Origin: Vibrio marinisediminis
Lineage (GTDB): Bacteria > Pseudomonadota > Gammaproteobacteria > Enterobacterales > Vibrionaceae
Assembly (NCBI RefSeq): GCF_014050145.1
Contig: NZ_JACFYF010000004.1
Span: 62,001-126,000, forward strand
Reading direction: 5' to 3'
Length of the DNA stretch: 64,000 nucleotides
Below the pieces are notes generated by a model, which ran no database searches, had not been told where the DNA came from, and worked only from the letters and a program-made list of their open reading frames with translations. Each line of letters begins with the position of its first letter. The first letter of the stretch is position 1. The position numbers and the translations under genes are program-made. This document shows, piece by piece, positions 46,000 through 55,906 of the stretch.

Positions 46000-48621
46000 A
46001 TGGGTAAGTCACTCGTTATTGTGGAATCGCCAGCTAAGGCGAAGACCATCAATAAATATCTCGGTAAGGACTTCATCGTAAAGTCTAGTGTGGGTCACGT
46101 GCGTGATCTACCGACAGCAGGTCAAAGTACCGGCCAGAAAGCGGCAGCAGTATCAACCAAAGGCTTAAGTGCCGAAGATAAAGCGCGCGTTAAACAAGAA
46201 AAAGATCGCAAGTCGCTGATCAAAAAAATGGGCATCGACCCATACAATGGCTGGGAAGCAAATTACCAAGTGCTTCCGGGTAAAGAGAAAGTGGTTGCCG
46301 AACTGCAAAAACTCGCCAAAGACGCTGACTGCGTTTATCTCGCAACCGATTTGGACCGCGAAGGAGAAGCTATCGCATGGCACCTTCGTGAGATCATCGG
46401 TGGCGATGAAGAGCGATACAAACGTGTAGTATTTAACGAGATTACTAAGAACGCGATCCAGCAAGCTTTCGAAAGCCCTGGCGAGCTGAGTATGGATGGC
46501 GTTAATGCACAGCAAGCACGTCGTTTCATGGACCGTGTGGTGGGCTTTATGGTTTCACCGCTGCTATGGAAGAAAGTGGCACGTGGATTATCTGCGGGTC
46601 GAGTGCAGTCTGTTGCCGTGAAACTGTTGGTTGAGCGTGAGCGTGATATCAAAGCGTTTATCCCAGAAGAGTTTTGGGATATCCATGCAGACACGAAAAC
46701 GCAAGACAAAACCGACTTTCGTTTGCAAGTGTCTCAGAAAGATGGCTCGGCGTTTAAGCCTGTAAACCAAGCTGAAACTTTGGCGGCTGTCTCTGTTCTT
46801 GAAAATGCAGCGTATGAAGTGTGTAAACGTGAAGACCGCCCGACATCAAGCAAGCCGTCGGCACCGTTTATCACCTCAACATTGCAACAAGCGGCGAGCA
46901 CTCGTTTAGGCTACGGCGTTAAGAAAACCATGATATTAGCCCAGCGTCTCTATGAGGCGGGTTATATTACTTATATGCGTACAGACTCAACCAACCTAAG
47001 TTCTGAGGCTGTAGAAGCGTTACGTGGCTATATTGGCAGTGAATTTGGTGATGCTTACCTACCAGCAAAAGCGATTGTCTACGGTAGCAAAGAGGGCGCG
47101 CAAGAGGCGCACGAAGCCATTCGTCCTTCTGATGTAAACGTAAAAGCCGAAGACCTACAAGGTATGGAAGCTGACGCTCACAAAATTTACTCGTTGATCT
47201 GGAATCAATTTGTTTCGTGTCAAATGACACCTGCGCAGTACGACTCAACCACAGTGAGCGTAAAAGCGGCAGAGTACACATTGAAAGCTAAAGGTCGCAT
47301 TCTTAAGTTTGATGGTTGGACTCGTGTTCAACGTCCGCTTGGTAAGAATGAAGACCAGATCCTGCCTGCGGTACAAGTTGGCGATAAGCTCGATATGATT
47401 GCGCTTGATCCAAAGCAGCATTTTACTAAGCCACCGGCACGTTACACCGAAGCGGCATTGGTTAAAGAGCTTGAGAAACGTGGTATTGGTCGTCCATCGA
47501 CTTACGCGTCAATCATCTCAACTATCCAAGACCGTGGTTATGTGAAAGTGGAACAGCGCCGTTTCTACGCAGAGAAAATGGGCGAAATCGTTACCGACCG
47601 ATTGGATGGCAGCTTCCTTGAATTGATGAACTACACGTTCACATCTCGTATGGAAGAGAAGCTTGACCAAATCGCAACAGGTGATGCTGATTGGAAGTCA
47701 GTTCTAGATAACTTCTTTACTGATTTCTCAGGTGATCTTGTTAAAGCTGAACAAGACGAAGAGCTGGGTGGCATGAAGCCAAATCATATCGTTTATACCG
47801 ATATTGAGTGCCCAACATGTTCTCGCCCTATGGGCATTCGCACGGCTTCAACCGGCGTTTTCCTAGGTTGTTCAGGCTACGCCTTGCCACCAAAAGAGCG
47901 TTGTAAGACAACCATTAACCTTGGTGACGAAGAAGGCATCATCAATGTTCTCGAGGAAGACGTAGAAACCGCGGCATTGCGCGCGAAGAAGCGTTGTCCT
48001 ATCTGTGAAACAGCGATGGATGCTTACCTAATTGACGATACGCGTAAACTGCACGTGTGTGGTAACAACCCGAACTGTGAAGGTTACGTGGTTGAGTTTG
48101 GTGAGTACAAAGTAAAAGGTTATGACGGTCCGCTTGTCGAGTGTGATAAATGTGGCAACGACATGGTGCTGAAAAATGGTCGTTTTGGTAAATACATGGA
48201 TTGCACTAGCGAAACATGTAAAAACACCCGTAAGATCTTAAAAAATGGCGAAGTTGCGCCACCAAAAGAAGATCCGGTGCATTTGCCAGAATTACCGTGT
48301 GAAAACTCAGATGCTTACTTTGTGTTACGTGACGGCGCATCAGGTCTATTTTTGGCGGCAAGTACTTTCCCTAAATCACGCGAAACTCGCGCTCCATTAG
48401 TGGAAGAGCTAAAACGCTTCAAAGATCGTATTTCAGCGAAGTTCCATTACCTAGCTGATGCACCTGAGAAAGATCCAGATGGTCTGCCTATGGTGGTTCG
48501 CTTTAGCCGTAAATCGAAAGAGAATTATGTTCGCTCTGAGGTTGATGGTAAGCCATCAGGCTACACGGCACTTTACATTGACGGTAAATGGGAAGTGACC
48601 GACAAGCGTAAGAAAAAGTAA
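46000..48621 (+). CDS. topA: DNA topoisomerase I
   Basis: TopA relaxes negative supercoils. The 873-residue type IA enzyme begins with the Toprim domain ([33 protein letters not shown]); the active-site tyrosine is in [16 protein letters not shown]; and the C-terminal region carries three four-cysteine zinc fingers (CPTCSRPMG..., CPICETAMD..., CDKCGNDMV...) followed by two topo-ribbon-like domains. Length equals typical Vibrio/E. coli TopA. AAAGGACA precedes the ATG by a suitable distance. Confidence 0.98.
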   Translation: MGKSLVIVESPAKAKTINKYLGKDFIVKSSVGHVRDLPTAGQSTGQKAAAVSTKGLSAEDKARVKQEKDRKSLIKKMGIDPYNGWEANYQVLPGKEKVVAELQKLAKDADCVYLATDLDREGEAIAWHLREIIGGDEERYKRVVFNEITKNAIQQAFESPGELSMDGVNAQQARRFMDRVVGFMVSPLLWKKVARGLSAGRVQSVAVKLLVERERDIKAFIPEEFWDIHADTKTQDKTDFRLQVSQKDGSAFKPVNQAETLAAVSVLENAAYEVCKREDRPTSSKPSAPFITSTLQQAASTRLGYGVKKTMILAQRLYEAGYITYMRTDSTNLSSEAVEALRGYIGSEFGDAYLPAKAIVYGSKEGAQEAHEAIRPSDVNVKAEDLQGMEADAHKIYSLIWNQFVSCQMTPAQYDSTTVSVKAAEYTLKAKGRILKFDGWTRVQRPLGKNEDQILPAVQVGDKLDMIALDPKQHFTKPPARYTEAALVKELEKRGIGRPSTYASIISTIQDRGYVKVEQRRFYAEKMGEIVTDRLDGSFLELMNYTFTSRMEEKLDQIATGDADWKSVLDNFFTDFSGDLVKAEQDEELGGMKPNHIVYTDIECPTCSRPMGIRTASTGVFLGCSGYALPPKERCKTTINLGDEEGIINVLEEDVETAALRAKKRCPICETAMDAYLIDDTRKLHVCGNNPNCEGYVVEFGEYKVKGYDGPLVECDKCGNDMVLKNGRFGKYMDCTSETCKNTRKILKNGEVAPPKEDPVHLPELPCENSDAYFVLRDGASGLFLAASTFPKSRETRAPLVEELKRFKDRISAKFHYLADAPEKDPDGLPMVVRFSRKSKENYVRSEVDGKPSGYTALYIDGKWEVTDKRKKK

Positions 48622-48637
48622 TCTCAAATGTTTAAAT

Positions 48638-48667
48638 AAAAAGCAGCGATCCTCGCTGCTTTTTTTG
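48638..48667 (+). terminator. Terminator after topA
   Basis: AAAGCAGCG and CGCTGCTTT pair around ATCCT and are followed by T5. Strong intrinsic terminator. Confidence 0.93.
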
Positions 48668-49057
48668 TGCCTGCAATTTACCCAATTGTTTACTTTTGCG
48701 CCTTTTCTTTGAAATGCGCGGTAAAGTAACAAAAATGACATTAACAAGGGGTAAAGTGATAGTGATTATTGTTTGCTTAAGTCATGGCTCTGTTTTGCGA
48801 GTGTTATCAAATTGTGGTGGTGCGGGGCTGTAGTGTGAGCTAGCTCAGGTGATTGCTAAGCAATTAGTGAGCATTCGACAGTATCTAGTATTAAAAATTG
48901 TAATCTTTATTAGATGCGATAATTTATAACAAACGGCTGCAAATAATAATGGAATGGATCCAAATAAAAATGGCAGTCGTTCAGGCTATGCCTATCTAGG
49001 GATAACAGTGCCAGCAATTGGCACTGAATGATAAAAAATAATATGGAGTAATAACCA
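48668..49057 (+). promoter_or_regulatory. glgC upstream region
   Basis: A 390 bp gap with no credible gene. It contains the 12-bp perfect palindrome TGAGCTAGCTCA (48836-48847) and, close to the gene, a hairpin CAGTGCCA (49006-49013)/TGGCACTG (49019-49026) that would lie in the 5' UTR 31 bp before the glgC ATG. GGAG near 49044 is the ribosome-binding site. Any regulator is unknown. Confidence 0.45.
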
Positions 49058-50275
49058 ATGGCTGGTGTTTTAGGTATGATCCTTGCTGGTGGAGAGGGTT
49101 CAAGACTTCGTCCGCTCACAGAGTCTCGCAGCAAACCTTCGGTTCCGTTTGGCGGGAGCTATCGCCTTATTGATTTCGCGCTTAATAATTTCGTCAATGC
49201 CGATCTGATGCGCATTTACGTGCTCACACAATTTAAATCACAATCTCTGTTCCATCACATGAAGAAAGGATGGAACATCAATGGGATCACTGACAGATTT
49301 ATCGATCCTATTCCTGCTCAAATGCGCACTGGTAAACGTTGGTACGAAGGTACAGCGGATGCAATCTACCAAAACCTACGTTTCATGGAACTCGCAGAAC
49401 CTGATCAAGTGTGCATCTTTGGTTCTGATCATATTTACAAAATGGATATCAAACAGATGCTTGATTTCCATAAACAAAAAGAAGCCGCACTAACTGTATC
49501 AGCGCTTCGTATGCCATTGTCACAAGCGTCTCAATTTGGTGTTATTGAAGTGGATACTGATGGCCGCATGGTCGGCTTTGAAGAAAAGCCTGCTAATCCT
49601 AAAGCGATTCCTGGTGATCCTGAGCATGCCCTTGTCTCAATGGGTAACTACGTATTCGAAGCTCCGGTTTTATTTGCAGAGTTGATCGAAGATGCCGACA
49701 TCCCAGATTCTACCCATGATTTTGGCAAAGACATTATTCCTAAGATGTACCCGCGTGGTGACGTTTTTGTCTATGACTTTAGTACCAACCACATTACCGG
49801 TGAACGAGAAGAAGTTTATTGGCGTGATGTAGGTACGATTCATGCCTACTGGGAAGCGCATATGGATTTGTTGAAAAAAGATGCGCCTTTTTCACTCTAT
49901 AACCGCAAATGGCCGCTGCATACTTACTACCCACCATTGCCGCCAGCAACGTTTACTGATTGCGATAACGGCCGTGTACAGATCATTGATAGCTTAGTGT
50001 GTAATGGCAGCTTAGTGCGAGGCTCTCGCATTGAGAAATCAGTATTAGGCTTCCGCAGCAATATTGCATCAGCGTGTGATATTACTGAGAGTATCTTACT
50101 TGGTGATGTGAAAATCGGCGAAGGTTGTGTGTTGCGCCGAGTGATCATCGATAAGAACGTCGATATTGCACCGGGTGTTCAGATTGGTGTCAATCTGAAA
50201 GAAGATCGTAAGCACTTCCATGTTTCTGATGAAGGTATTGTGGTGATCCCGAAAGGAGCGCGTGTTGGCTATTAA
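49058..50275 (+). CDS. glgC: Glucose-1-phosphate adenylyltransferase
   Basis: GlgC makes ADP-glucose, the first committed step of glycogen synthesis, and is usually allosterically controlled. The 405 residues show the nucleotidyltransferase signature LAGGEGSRLRPLTESRSKP, SKPSVPFGGSYRLIDF, the ATP/G1P loops in YEGTADAIYQN and GFEEKP, and a C-terminal left-handed beta-helix. Followed by glgA with overlap, giving a glgCA operon; no glgB, glgX or glgP lies nearby. Confidence 0.96.
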   Translation: MAGVLGMILAGGEGSRLRPLTESRSKPSVPFGGSYRLIDFALNNFVNADLMRIYVLTQFKSQSLFHHMKKGWNINGITDRFIDPIPAQMRTGKRWYEGTADAIYQNLRFMELAEPDQVCIFGSDHIYKMDIKQMLDFHKQKEAALTVSALRMPLSQASQFGVIEVDTDGRMVGFEEKPANPKAIPGDPEHALVSMGNYVFEAPVLFAELIEDADIPDSTHDFGKDIIPKMYPRGDVFVYDFSTNHITGEREEVYWRDVGTIHAYWEAHMDLLKKDAPFSLYNRKWPLHTYYPPLPPATFTDCDNGRVQIIDSLVCNGSLVRGSRIEKSVLGFRSNIASACDITESILLGDVKIGEGCVLRRVIIDKNVDIAPGVQIGVNLKEDRKHFHVSDEGIVVIPKGARVGY

Positions 50276-51722
50276 CCCGTTATCAATTTTATTTGTCGCT
50301 TCCGAGGTGGAAGGGTTGATTAAAAGTGGTGGCTTGGCTGATGTCGCTAAAGCATTGCCTCAGGCGCTTGATGCGTTAGGGCAAGATGTAAGAGTAACCT
50401 TACCGGGTTATCGTAAAATTAAGGCGCTGGAAGAGGCGCCTATCGCTTTAGAAACTCATTTGGACCATTGGCCTCATACACCATACAAAGTACGTCAGCT
50501 CGCGATAGGCGAGGTGACAGTGTATGCAATAGAGTGTGATCACTATTTCGCACGGAATGAAATGTACTCAGAGTACAATCAAGCCTATGCCGATAACGGT
50601 GAGCGCTTCTCTTTCTTTAGCGCTGCGTGTTTAGATATGCTGCCTAAACTGCAATTCCAGCCTGATATTATTCATGCGAATGATTGGCATACTGGCTTTG
50701 TGCCGTATCTCCTTAAGCACCGTTATGCTGAGTTCCCGTTTTTTGCTCACACCAAGAGCATTATATCGATACACAATGCGGTGTTTAAAGGGGTGTTTAG
50801 CTTTGATGAACTACCAACCTTACCGGAAATGCAAGGACGATATGCGCCGGATGCAGCTGTCAGTGCCACTCATGTCACCATGCTGAAAGCAGGGGTCATG
50901 ACAGCGGATAAAGTGAACGCCGTTAGCCCCACGTATGCTGAAGAGTTGAAAACGGAACTCGGTAGCCATGGTATGGCAAAAGAGTTCCGTGCTCGAGCGC
51001 ATGATTTGGTGGGGATCCTTAATGGTTGTGACTACAGCGATTGGAACCCGTCTACTGACGATTTTCTACCGGAAAAATATCACGCTGAGATGTCAAGCAT
51101 GCTCGCTGGTAAGGCGGCATGTAAGCAAGGGCTCCAGCAGCGAGTTGGGTTGCCAGAAAGAGATGTTGCCGTGTATGGCATGGTCTGTCGTCTAACGAGC
51201 CAAAAAGGTGTTCACTACTTACTGCCAATACTAGAGCGGTTTCTTAAACTGGATGCTCAATTGGTTATTGTTGGCACAGGGGATCCAATACTCGCTACTC
51301 AACTTGCTGAAATTGCCGCTTGCCACAGTGACAAATTTGCCTTTGTTGAAGCATACAGCAATGAGTTAGCTCATTTAGTCGAAGCGGGCTCTGATTTCTT
51401 CTTGATGCCTTCTGAGTTTGAGCCATGTGGTCTTAATCAAATCTATAGTATGGCGTATGGGACATTACCTATAGTGCGAGCTGTTGGTGGATTAAAAGAC
51501 AGCGTGGTGGATTACGACATAGCACCGGAATCGGCAACAGGGTTTGCTTTTATCAATCCAGAGCCGATTGAGCTACTGAGTGTAATGCAACGTTCATTAC
51601 TGTTCTATTTGCAGCAAAAAGATGAAATGGAAAGAATGCAACTTTACGCAATGCAGCAGAAGTTTTGCTGGAAAGAGGCGGCAAAGGAGTATTTAGCCCT
51701 GTATCGAAGTGCTCTCAATTAG
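50265..51722 (+). CDS. glgA: Glycogen synthase
   Basis: GlgA extends glycogen with ADP-glucose. The 485-residue GT5 enzyme begins with ILFVASEVEGLIKSGGLADV (ADP-glucose-binding KSGGL), has IIHANDWHTGFVPYLL in the middle and the catalytic EFEPCGLNQIYSMAYGTLPIVRAVGGLKD near the end. I choose TTG at 50265 because AAGGAG (50253-50258) is six bases away; the in-frame GTG at 50262 is only three bases away but remains possible. It overlaps glgC by 11 bases, implying coupled translation. Confidence 0.94.
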   Translation: MAINPLSILFVASEVEGLIKSGGLADVAKALPQALDALGQDVRVTLPGYRKIKALEEAPIALETHLDHWPHTPYKVRQLAIGEVTVYAIECDHYFARNEMYSEYNQAYADNGERFSFFSAACLDMLPKLQFQPDIIHANDWHTGFVPYLLKHRYAEFPFFAHTKSIISIHNAVFKGVFSFDELPTLPEMQGRYAPDAAVSATHVTMLKAGVMTADKVNAVSPTYAEELKTELGSHGMAKEFRARAHDLVGILNGCDYSDWNPSTDDFLPEKYHAEMSSMLAGKAACKQGLQQRVGLPERDVAVYGMVCRLTSQKGVHYLLPILERFLKLDAQLVIVGTGDPILATQLAEIAACHSDKFAFVEAYSNELAHLVEAGSDFFLMPSEFEPCGLNQIYSMAYGTLPIVRAVGGLKDSVVDYDIAPESATGFAFINPEPIELLSVMQRSLLFYLQQKDEMERMQLYAMQQKFCWKEAAKEYLALYRSALN

Positions 51723-51735
51723 TGAAGGTTAACAG

Positions 51736-51760
51736 AAAGGCATCAATTGATGCCTTTTAT
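51736..51760 (+). terminator. Terminator after glgCA
   Basis: AAAGGCATCAATTGATGCCTTT is a perfect palindrome (51736-51757; core GGCATCAATTGATGCC) running into TTATT. Intrinsic terminator. Confidence 0.85.
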
Positions 51761-51869
51761 TACATTTTTCTCGTCTCAAACGCTCATAAACTGATATAAG
51801 CTCAGTTAAGCTGAAGCAACTTTGTGTTAGGCTTTCTGTCTTCTAGCACAATTAATTCCAACCGCATAA

Positions 51870-52667
51870 ATGAGTAATGCTTTGCTGTTTCATAAAACCT
51901 ATCTTCATCCAACCAGCAGTGAATGGGTTGTTTTCGTTCATGGCGCTGGTGGCAGTTCCTCTATCTGGTTCAAGCAGATAAAAGCGTACAAAGAGCACTT
52001 TAATCTGGTGTTGATTGACTTGCGTGGTCATGGAAAATCCAGTCAATTACTAAAAGAGTTGATGACGAGTCGCTATACCTTTAAAGCCGTTACCCTCGAT
52101 ATTTTGCAAGTACTTGATCACCTTAAAATCCAGTCGGCACATTTTGTTGGAATGTCACTGGGGACGATCATTGTGCGCAATATTGCGGAGTTGGCTGCTG
52201 AGCGAGTTAAATCAATGGTACTTGGCGGTGCTGTTACTCGTCTGAATACGCGTTCTCAGTTTCTCGTTACCGTAGGCAACGCCTTTAAACACATAGTGCC
52301 TTACATGTGGTTGTACAGCCTATTTGCGTATATTGTTATGCCGCAGAAGACGCAGAAACAATCTCGTCATTTGTTCATCAGAGAAGCGAAGAAACTATGT
52401 CAGAAGGAGTTCAAGCGCTGGTTCCGATTGGCTTCGGAAGTGAACCCTTTGATGGGATATTTTAAAGATAGAGAGTTACCGATCCCGACCTTGTATTTAA
52501 TGGGTGACCGGGACTATATGTTTATTAAACCGGTTAAAGAGATGGTGGCAGCACATAGACAAAGTCGCTTACTCGAAATCGCCAACTGTGGTCACGTGTG
52601 TAATATTGAGCGTCCGGATGAGTTCAACCAACACTCAATCCAATTTATTCAGCAACAGATTCGCTAG
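51870..52667 (+). CDS. Alpha/beta-fold hydrolase
   Basis: A 265-residue soluble protein of the alpha/beta hydrolase fold. The oxyanion-hole motif is FVHGAGGSSSIWF, the nucleophile elbow GMSLGT, the acid lies in LMGDRDYMF and the catalytic histidine in NCGHVCNIERP. No signal peptide. The closest groups hydrolyse esters or C-C bonds, but the substrate cannot be given. There is no clear ribosome-binding site at the ATG. Its 3' end overlaps the convergent DUF2007 gene by 23 bp. Confidence 0.85.
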   Translation: MSNALLFHKTYLHPTSSEWVVFVHGAGGSSSIWFKQIKAYKEHFNLVLIDLRGHGKSSQLLKELMTSRYTFKAVTLDILQVLDHLKIQSAHFVGMSLGTIIVRNIAELAAERVKSMVLGGAVTRLNTRSQFLVTVGNAFKHIVPYMWLYSLFAYIVMPQKTQKQSRHLFIREAKKLCQKEFKRWFRLASEVNPLMGYFKDRELPIPTLYLMGDRDYMFIKPVKEMVAAHRQSRLLEIANCGHVCNIERPDEFNQHSIQFIQQQIR

Positions 52668-52959
52668 AACTGCACTGCCAGCATAGTGCGAATTGCCCTT
52701 CATTGATTTCATCGCATACTGGACACCGCCAAGAGGGTTCGGTATGCGGCTGTTCAAACTGTTTAATTAATAGTGTGGCTTGGGGTGATTTGTCTAACTC
52801 TAACAACCATACGTGAGGCTCGCTAGTCTCACCAAACGGCACTTCACCTTGCAAGCCAAATATACCTTCACCTCTTACCTCGCAATCAATGTTATGAGAG
52901 CGCAAAAGCTCACAGACGATGTGAGCTTGAGGTGGGTTAGCTGCGCTGTATATCTTCAC
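52645..52959 (-). CDS. DUF2007 protein with C-terminal zinc ribbon
   Basis: A 104-residue protein beginning with the DUF2007 (putative signal-transducing) fold, MKIYSAANPPQAHIVCELLRSHNIDCEVRGEG, visible as IYSAANPPQAHIVCELL, and ending in a zinc-ribbon (CPVCDEINEGQFALCWQC). The frame is open upstream to 53058, but TGGAGA lies seven bases before a GTG at 52959 and the DUF2007 domain starts exactly there. It lies 47 bp after the TVP38-family gene and is probably co-transcribed with it. Function unknown. Confidence 0.82.
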   Translation of the reverse strand: MKIYSAANPPQAHIVCELLRSHNIDCEVRGEGIFGLQGEVPFGETSEPHVWLLELDKSPQATLLIKQFEQPHTEPSWRCPVCDEINEGQFALCWQCSSSESVAE

Positions 52960-53006
52960 TAAATGTCTCCATTCATGTTCTTTTCGCTTCCTGTTCTCTT
53001 TCTGAG

Positions 53007-53696
53007 TTAGGCTTCTTTTTGGGAGTGGGGAGTGCGTCTGTATTTGCTCATTAACCACTTAGCAATAATAGGGAACAAGCCAAGTAGTGCAAACGATACG
53101 AGTACCGAAGGTGACACAATGCCTGATAAGCTATCGATCTGCGCCAGTTGTGTACCTGCATTAAGGTAGACGGCCGTGCCTGGCAACATCCCAATTTGGC
53201 TGACTAAGTAAAAGCGAGCGGTGGTGATAGGTGTTAAGCCCATGAGTAGGTTGATTAAGAAAAATGGGAAGACGGGGATCAGGCGTAATGAAAAAAGGTA
53301 AAATGCACCATCTTTGGCGACGCCTTGGTTGATGGCATTAAGCTTGTCACCAAATTTACTCTGAACCCAATCTCGCAGTAGGAAACGACTGCTGAGAAAA
53401 GCCAGAGTTGCCCCTAACGTACTGGCAAAAGAAACCAGTAATAGACTGGTCCAAAAACCAAATAAGGCGGCACCAAGTAGAGTCACAACAGCCGCTCCTG
53501 GTATGGAAAACGCAGTAATGGCGACATAAGCTAGAAAGTAGCTCACCGCAGCAAGAACAAAATTCTGCTCAATGAAGTCAGCCAAAGCGGCCTGTTGTGC
53601 TTTGGCATTTTCTAATGTGAGCTGATCACCAAATTGAGTGATTAATAGCGCGATTAATGCAATTAAAGCAATGCCAATAACAAGCTTCTTGTTCAT
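53007..53696 (-). CDS. TVP38/TMEM64 family (VTT domain) membrane protein
   Basis: A 229-residue inner-membrane protein with the VTT/DedA-like domain: ITAFSIPGAAVVTLLGAALFG, then STLGATLAFLSSRFLLRDWV and SLRLIPVFPFFLINLLMGLT, where the FxxRLIPVFPF block is the family hallmark. About five hydrophobic segments are present. DedA/VTT proteins are implicated in lipid scrambling and membrane homeostasis; the specific role here is not known. AAAGGAGAAC precedes the ATG. Confidence 0.9.
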   Translation of the reverse strand: MNKKLVIGIALIALIALLITQFGDQLTLENAKAQQAALADFIEQNFVLAAVSYFLAYVAITAFSIPGAAVVTLLGAALFGFWTSLLLVSFASTLGATLAFLSSRFLLRDWVQSKFGDKLNAINQGVAKDGAFYLFSLRLIPVFPFFLINLLMGLTPITTARFYLVSQIGMLPGTAVYLNAGTQLAQIDSLSGIVSPSVLVSFALLGLFPIIAKWLMSKYRRTPHSQKEA

Positions 53697-53810
53697 CTTT
53701 GTTCTCCTTTAATACCGAGCGATGGAAGTGCTGATGCCACGTATTAGGCTGGGTATTCATTTTATATCTTGTTGAATAAGAACCTCAAAGCAAAGAAAAA
53801 ATTTCATAAA

Positions 53811-53836
53811 AAAAGCCAGCGATTATCGCTGGCTTA
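53811..53836 (-). terminator. Terminator after tfoY
   Basis: AAGCCAGCG and CGCTGGCTT pair around ATTAT; on the minus strand the hairpin is followed by a T7 run. Strong intrinsic terminator. Confidence 0.92.
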
Positions 53837-53840
53837 AAGT

Positions 53841-54434
53841 CTAATGATGTAATCTGGCTATCAATTCATCTCGTCGAGATTGTGGAACCACAGACCAGTG
53901 AGTCCCTTTGATTGCGCCCTCAAGGGACCATAATAATTCAAGGCTAACCTCACTTACATGAGTGTCTCGAATGGCTTTATAAGCCTCTAGAGACCCTGCT
54001 TCTTCGAGTTGAGCGACATTGTCGATGCCTGCTTTCTTGAGCATGCGTTCAGTCGCTAAACGTAAGTTTGGTAAATCTTTAATGCGAGTTGGTTTTGTTT
54101 CCGCTTGAGTTGATTTTTCACTTTGTGCCTGAGTCAGCGCTTCGCGAGCAACTTGCAGAGTTTTATCGCAATCGTTGTACCATGCATCGCTTAATGCGAA
54201 GTACTTGGTCACAACAGGAAACCCACGCTTATGATACACGTACGGTTCTAGTCCTTGTTGTTTAAACTGTTTTGCGAGAGTGCGATCGGCACGAATATGA
54301 AGCTTATCTTGCACGACTAGGGCAAACATTGTTTCGTCTGCGAAAATCCCAAACCCACCAAACATAGAGCGAGATTTAATACGACCTAGTGGCTTAAATA
54401 GCCTCATTGAGTCTTTAAGTATTGGTTTATCCAT
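53841..54434 (-). CDS. tfoY: TfoX/Sxy family regulator, TfoY
   Basis: A 197-residue protein with both Sxy domains: TfoX_N (about 10-105, [20 protein letters not shown]) and TfoX_C (about 120-195, [17 protein letters not shown] and [14 protein letters not shown]). TfoX and TfoY are paralogues in Vibrio: TfoX drives competence, TfoY drives defensive responses such as type VI secretion and motility. The c-di-GMP-I riboswitch directly upstream identifies this as the TfoY paralogue (VC1722 type). Ribosome-binding site is weak (CCGAGAAAG) and can pair with an upstream segment. Confidence 0.88.
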   Translation of the reverse strand: MDKPILKDSMRLFKPLGRIKSRSMFGGFGIFADETMFALVVQDKLHIRADRTLAKQFKQQGLEPYVYHKRGFPVVTKYFALSDAWYNDCDKTLQVAREALTQAQSEKSTQAETKPTRIKDLPNLRLATERMLKKAGIDNVAQLEEAGSLEAYKAIRDTHVSEVSLELLWSLEGAIKGTHWSVVPQSRRDELIARLHH

Positions 54435-54443
54435 TCAGTACTT

Positions 54444-54489
54444 TCTCGGTGTATGTGTATATAAATACGCCACCAAATCAGGTCCGAGA
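54444..54489 (-). promoter_or_regulatory. Possible expression-platform stem covering the tfoY ribosome-binding site
   Basis: On the minus strand, TCTCGG (54484-54489) can pair with CCGAGA (54444-54449), the latter part of the only Shine-Dalgarno-like sequence before the tfoY ATG. Lying between the riboswitch aptamer and the gene, it is a candidate sequestering stem. Confidence 0.45.
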
Positions 54490-54542
54490 GAATAGCAGCT
54501 AATGCAGAAATCTGGAGAGTAATCCGTTAACGTGTGCATTTC

Positions 54543-54630
54543 TACCATCGGTAACCCCGCTGCCTTACAAGAATGTTTAGGCCGGTGGCTTTGCGTCCCA
54601 TCTTTTCAGAATGGTTTGCCCTGTGCGTGA
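54543..54630 (-). ncRNA. Cyclic-di-GMP-I riboswitch (GEMM)
   Basis: The minus strand matches the GEMM/c-di-GMP-I aptamer of V. cholerae Vc2: it opens with CACGCACAGGGCAAACC (54613-54629), continues with GGGACGCAAAGCC and GGCCTAAAC, and ends with GGGGTTACCGATGG. The first stem closing the GCAAACC and the tetraloop-receptor segment are readable. It lies about 110 bp before tfoY, the gene that carries this riboswitch in V. cholerae. Confidence 0.95.
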
Positions 54631-54780
54631 CTTAATTTGCTTTGCTAAAGATTAAATTACTTCGCTATAGAAGTATTACCGTACTATGAGATAATTGTGA
54701 TCTTAATGCAAGAATAAACTTGTTTCCAAGTACAATAGCTGATGGAATGACCAGCAGCTATTGTTATAGGAATCATCTAG

Positions 54781-55785
54781 TTAGTTGATTTTTGCAACAG
54801 TAGAGCGTTCAACGATTTCCGGATGCATTTCAAAAACGCGTTTGTCATGCTCTTTATCTTTAATGCGTTCAAGTAAGATCTCAAAAGCATTTTTACCGAC
54901 ACGGCGCTTTGGTTGGTGCACAGTTGTCAATGGTGGTGAGAAGTACTCAGCCAATTCGATATTATCGTAACCTATCACAGACATATCTTCAGGAACGCGA
55001 ATGCCTTTCTGCTGTAGACGGCTCATCAAACCTAGGGCCATGGTGTCGTTGAAACAGAAAATTGCCGTTGGACGCTTATCCATAGCAACGATTTTATCCG
55101 CAGCCAATACCGCAGTGTCACATTCGAAGTTGCCTTCAAGAATCCAGTCTTCGTCAACCGCTAAGTTTGCTTCAGCCATTGCACGTTTGAAGCCTTGAAT
55201 ACGTTCTTGGCATGCCGCCTTCTCAAAGTGACCGCTCAAGCAGGCAATATCAGTGTGACCATGCTCAATAAGGTATTTAGTCGCGAGGTAGCCGCCTTCT
55301 TCCGAGTTATCGATGATTTTGTCAGCTTGTGAGCTTTCAGGACCCCAATCCATAACAACTTTAGGAATGTCTTTGTGGCGGTCAAGCATTTCGCTCAGCT
55401 CTTCCGTTAGGTCAGAACACATAACCAAAATACCATCAACACGCTTTTCAGCTAGCATGCGAATGTAGTCGCGTTGTTTCTCGTAGATGCCACCAGTATT
55501 ACAAAGGATCAATGTATAGCCTTGGCGGTAGCAGTAGCTTTCGACACCGTCGATCACTTCAGAGAAAAATAGGTTTGTTGACTGTGTTACCAACATACCA
55601 ATGGTGCGTGTGGTGTTGCATTTTAGGCTACGAGCAACCGCACTAGGTGCGTAATTCAGCTCTTGTACGGCTTCCATCACTCGCTCTTGCGTTGTTTCGG
55701 CAACAAAGCGAGTTTTGTTAATCACGTGTGAGACTGTTGTGGTTGAAACGCCAGCAAGGCGAGCAACGTCTTTTATAGTGGCCAT
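54781..55785 (-). CDS. purR: Purine repressor PurR
   Basis: PurR is a LacI-family repressor of purine synthesis genes with hypoxanthine/guanine as corepressor. The 334 residues begin with [32 protein letters not shown] in the same register as E. coli PurR ([17 protein letters not shown]), and ARSLK forms the hinge helix. The ligand-binding domain retains [24 protein letters not shown] and HQPKRRVG. The leader contains PUR-box-like half-sites over the promoter and a terminator-like hairpin. Confidence 0.93.
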   Translation of the reverse strand: MATIKDVARLAGVSTTTVSHVINKTRFVAETTQERVMEAVQELNYAPSAVARSLKCNTTRTIGMLVTQSTNLFFSEVIDGVESYCYRQGYTLILCNTGGIYEKQRDYIRMLAEKRVDGILVMCSDLTEELSEMLDRHKDIPKVVMDWGPESSQADKIIDNSEEGGYLATKYLIEHGHTDIACLSGHFEKAACQERIQGFKRAMAEANLAVDEDWILEGNFECDTAVLAADKIVAMDKRPTAIFCFNDTMALGLMSRLQQKGIRVPEDMSVIGYDNIELAEYFSPPLTTVHQPKRRVGKNAFEILLERIKDKEHDKRVFEMHPEIVERSTVAKIN

Positions 55786-55861
55786 AAGGTATGATCCTAT
55801 TTATAGCTGCCACGTAGCTATTCACATTCTTGAATAAATTGGCAGGAAGTATTAGAAATAC

Positions 55862-55886
55862 AAAAACCGCTTTATGACAGCGGTTT
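55862..55886 (-). terminator. Terminator-like hairpin in the purR leader
   Basis: AAACCGCT (55864-55871) and AGCGGTTT (55879-55886) pair perfectly; on the minus strand it runs into TTTTTG. It lies about 77 bp before the purR ATG and downstream of the predicted purR promoter, so it could attenuate purR. Confidence 0.8.
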
Positions 55887-55906
55887 ATACTTGTTTGAAC
55901 TTTTTT

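Noticed and set aside
53841-54434. Calling this gene tfoX (competence activator)
   Set aside because: The upstream c-di-GMP-I riboswitch is characteristic of the tfoY paralogue; tfoX is not known to carry it.
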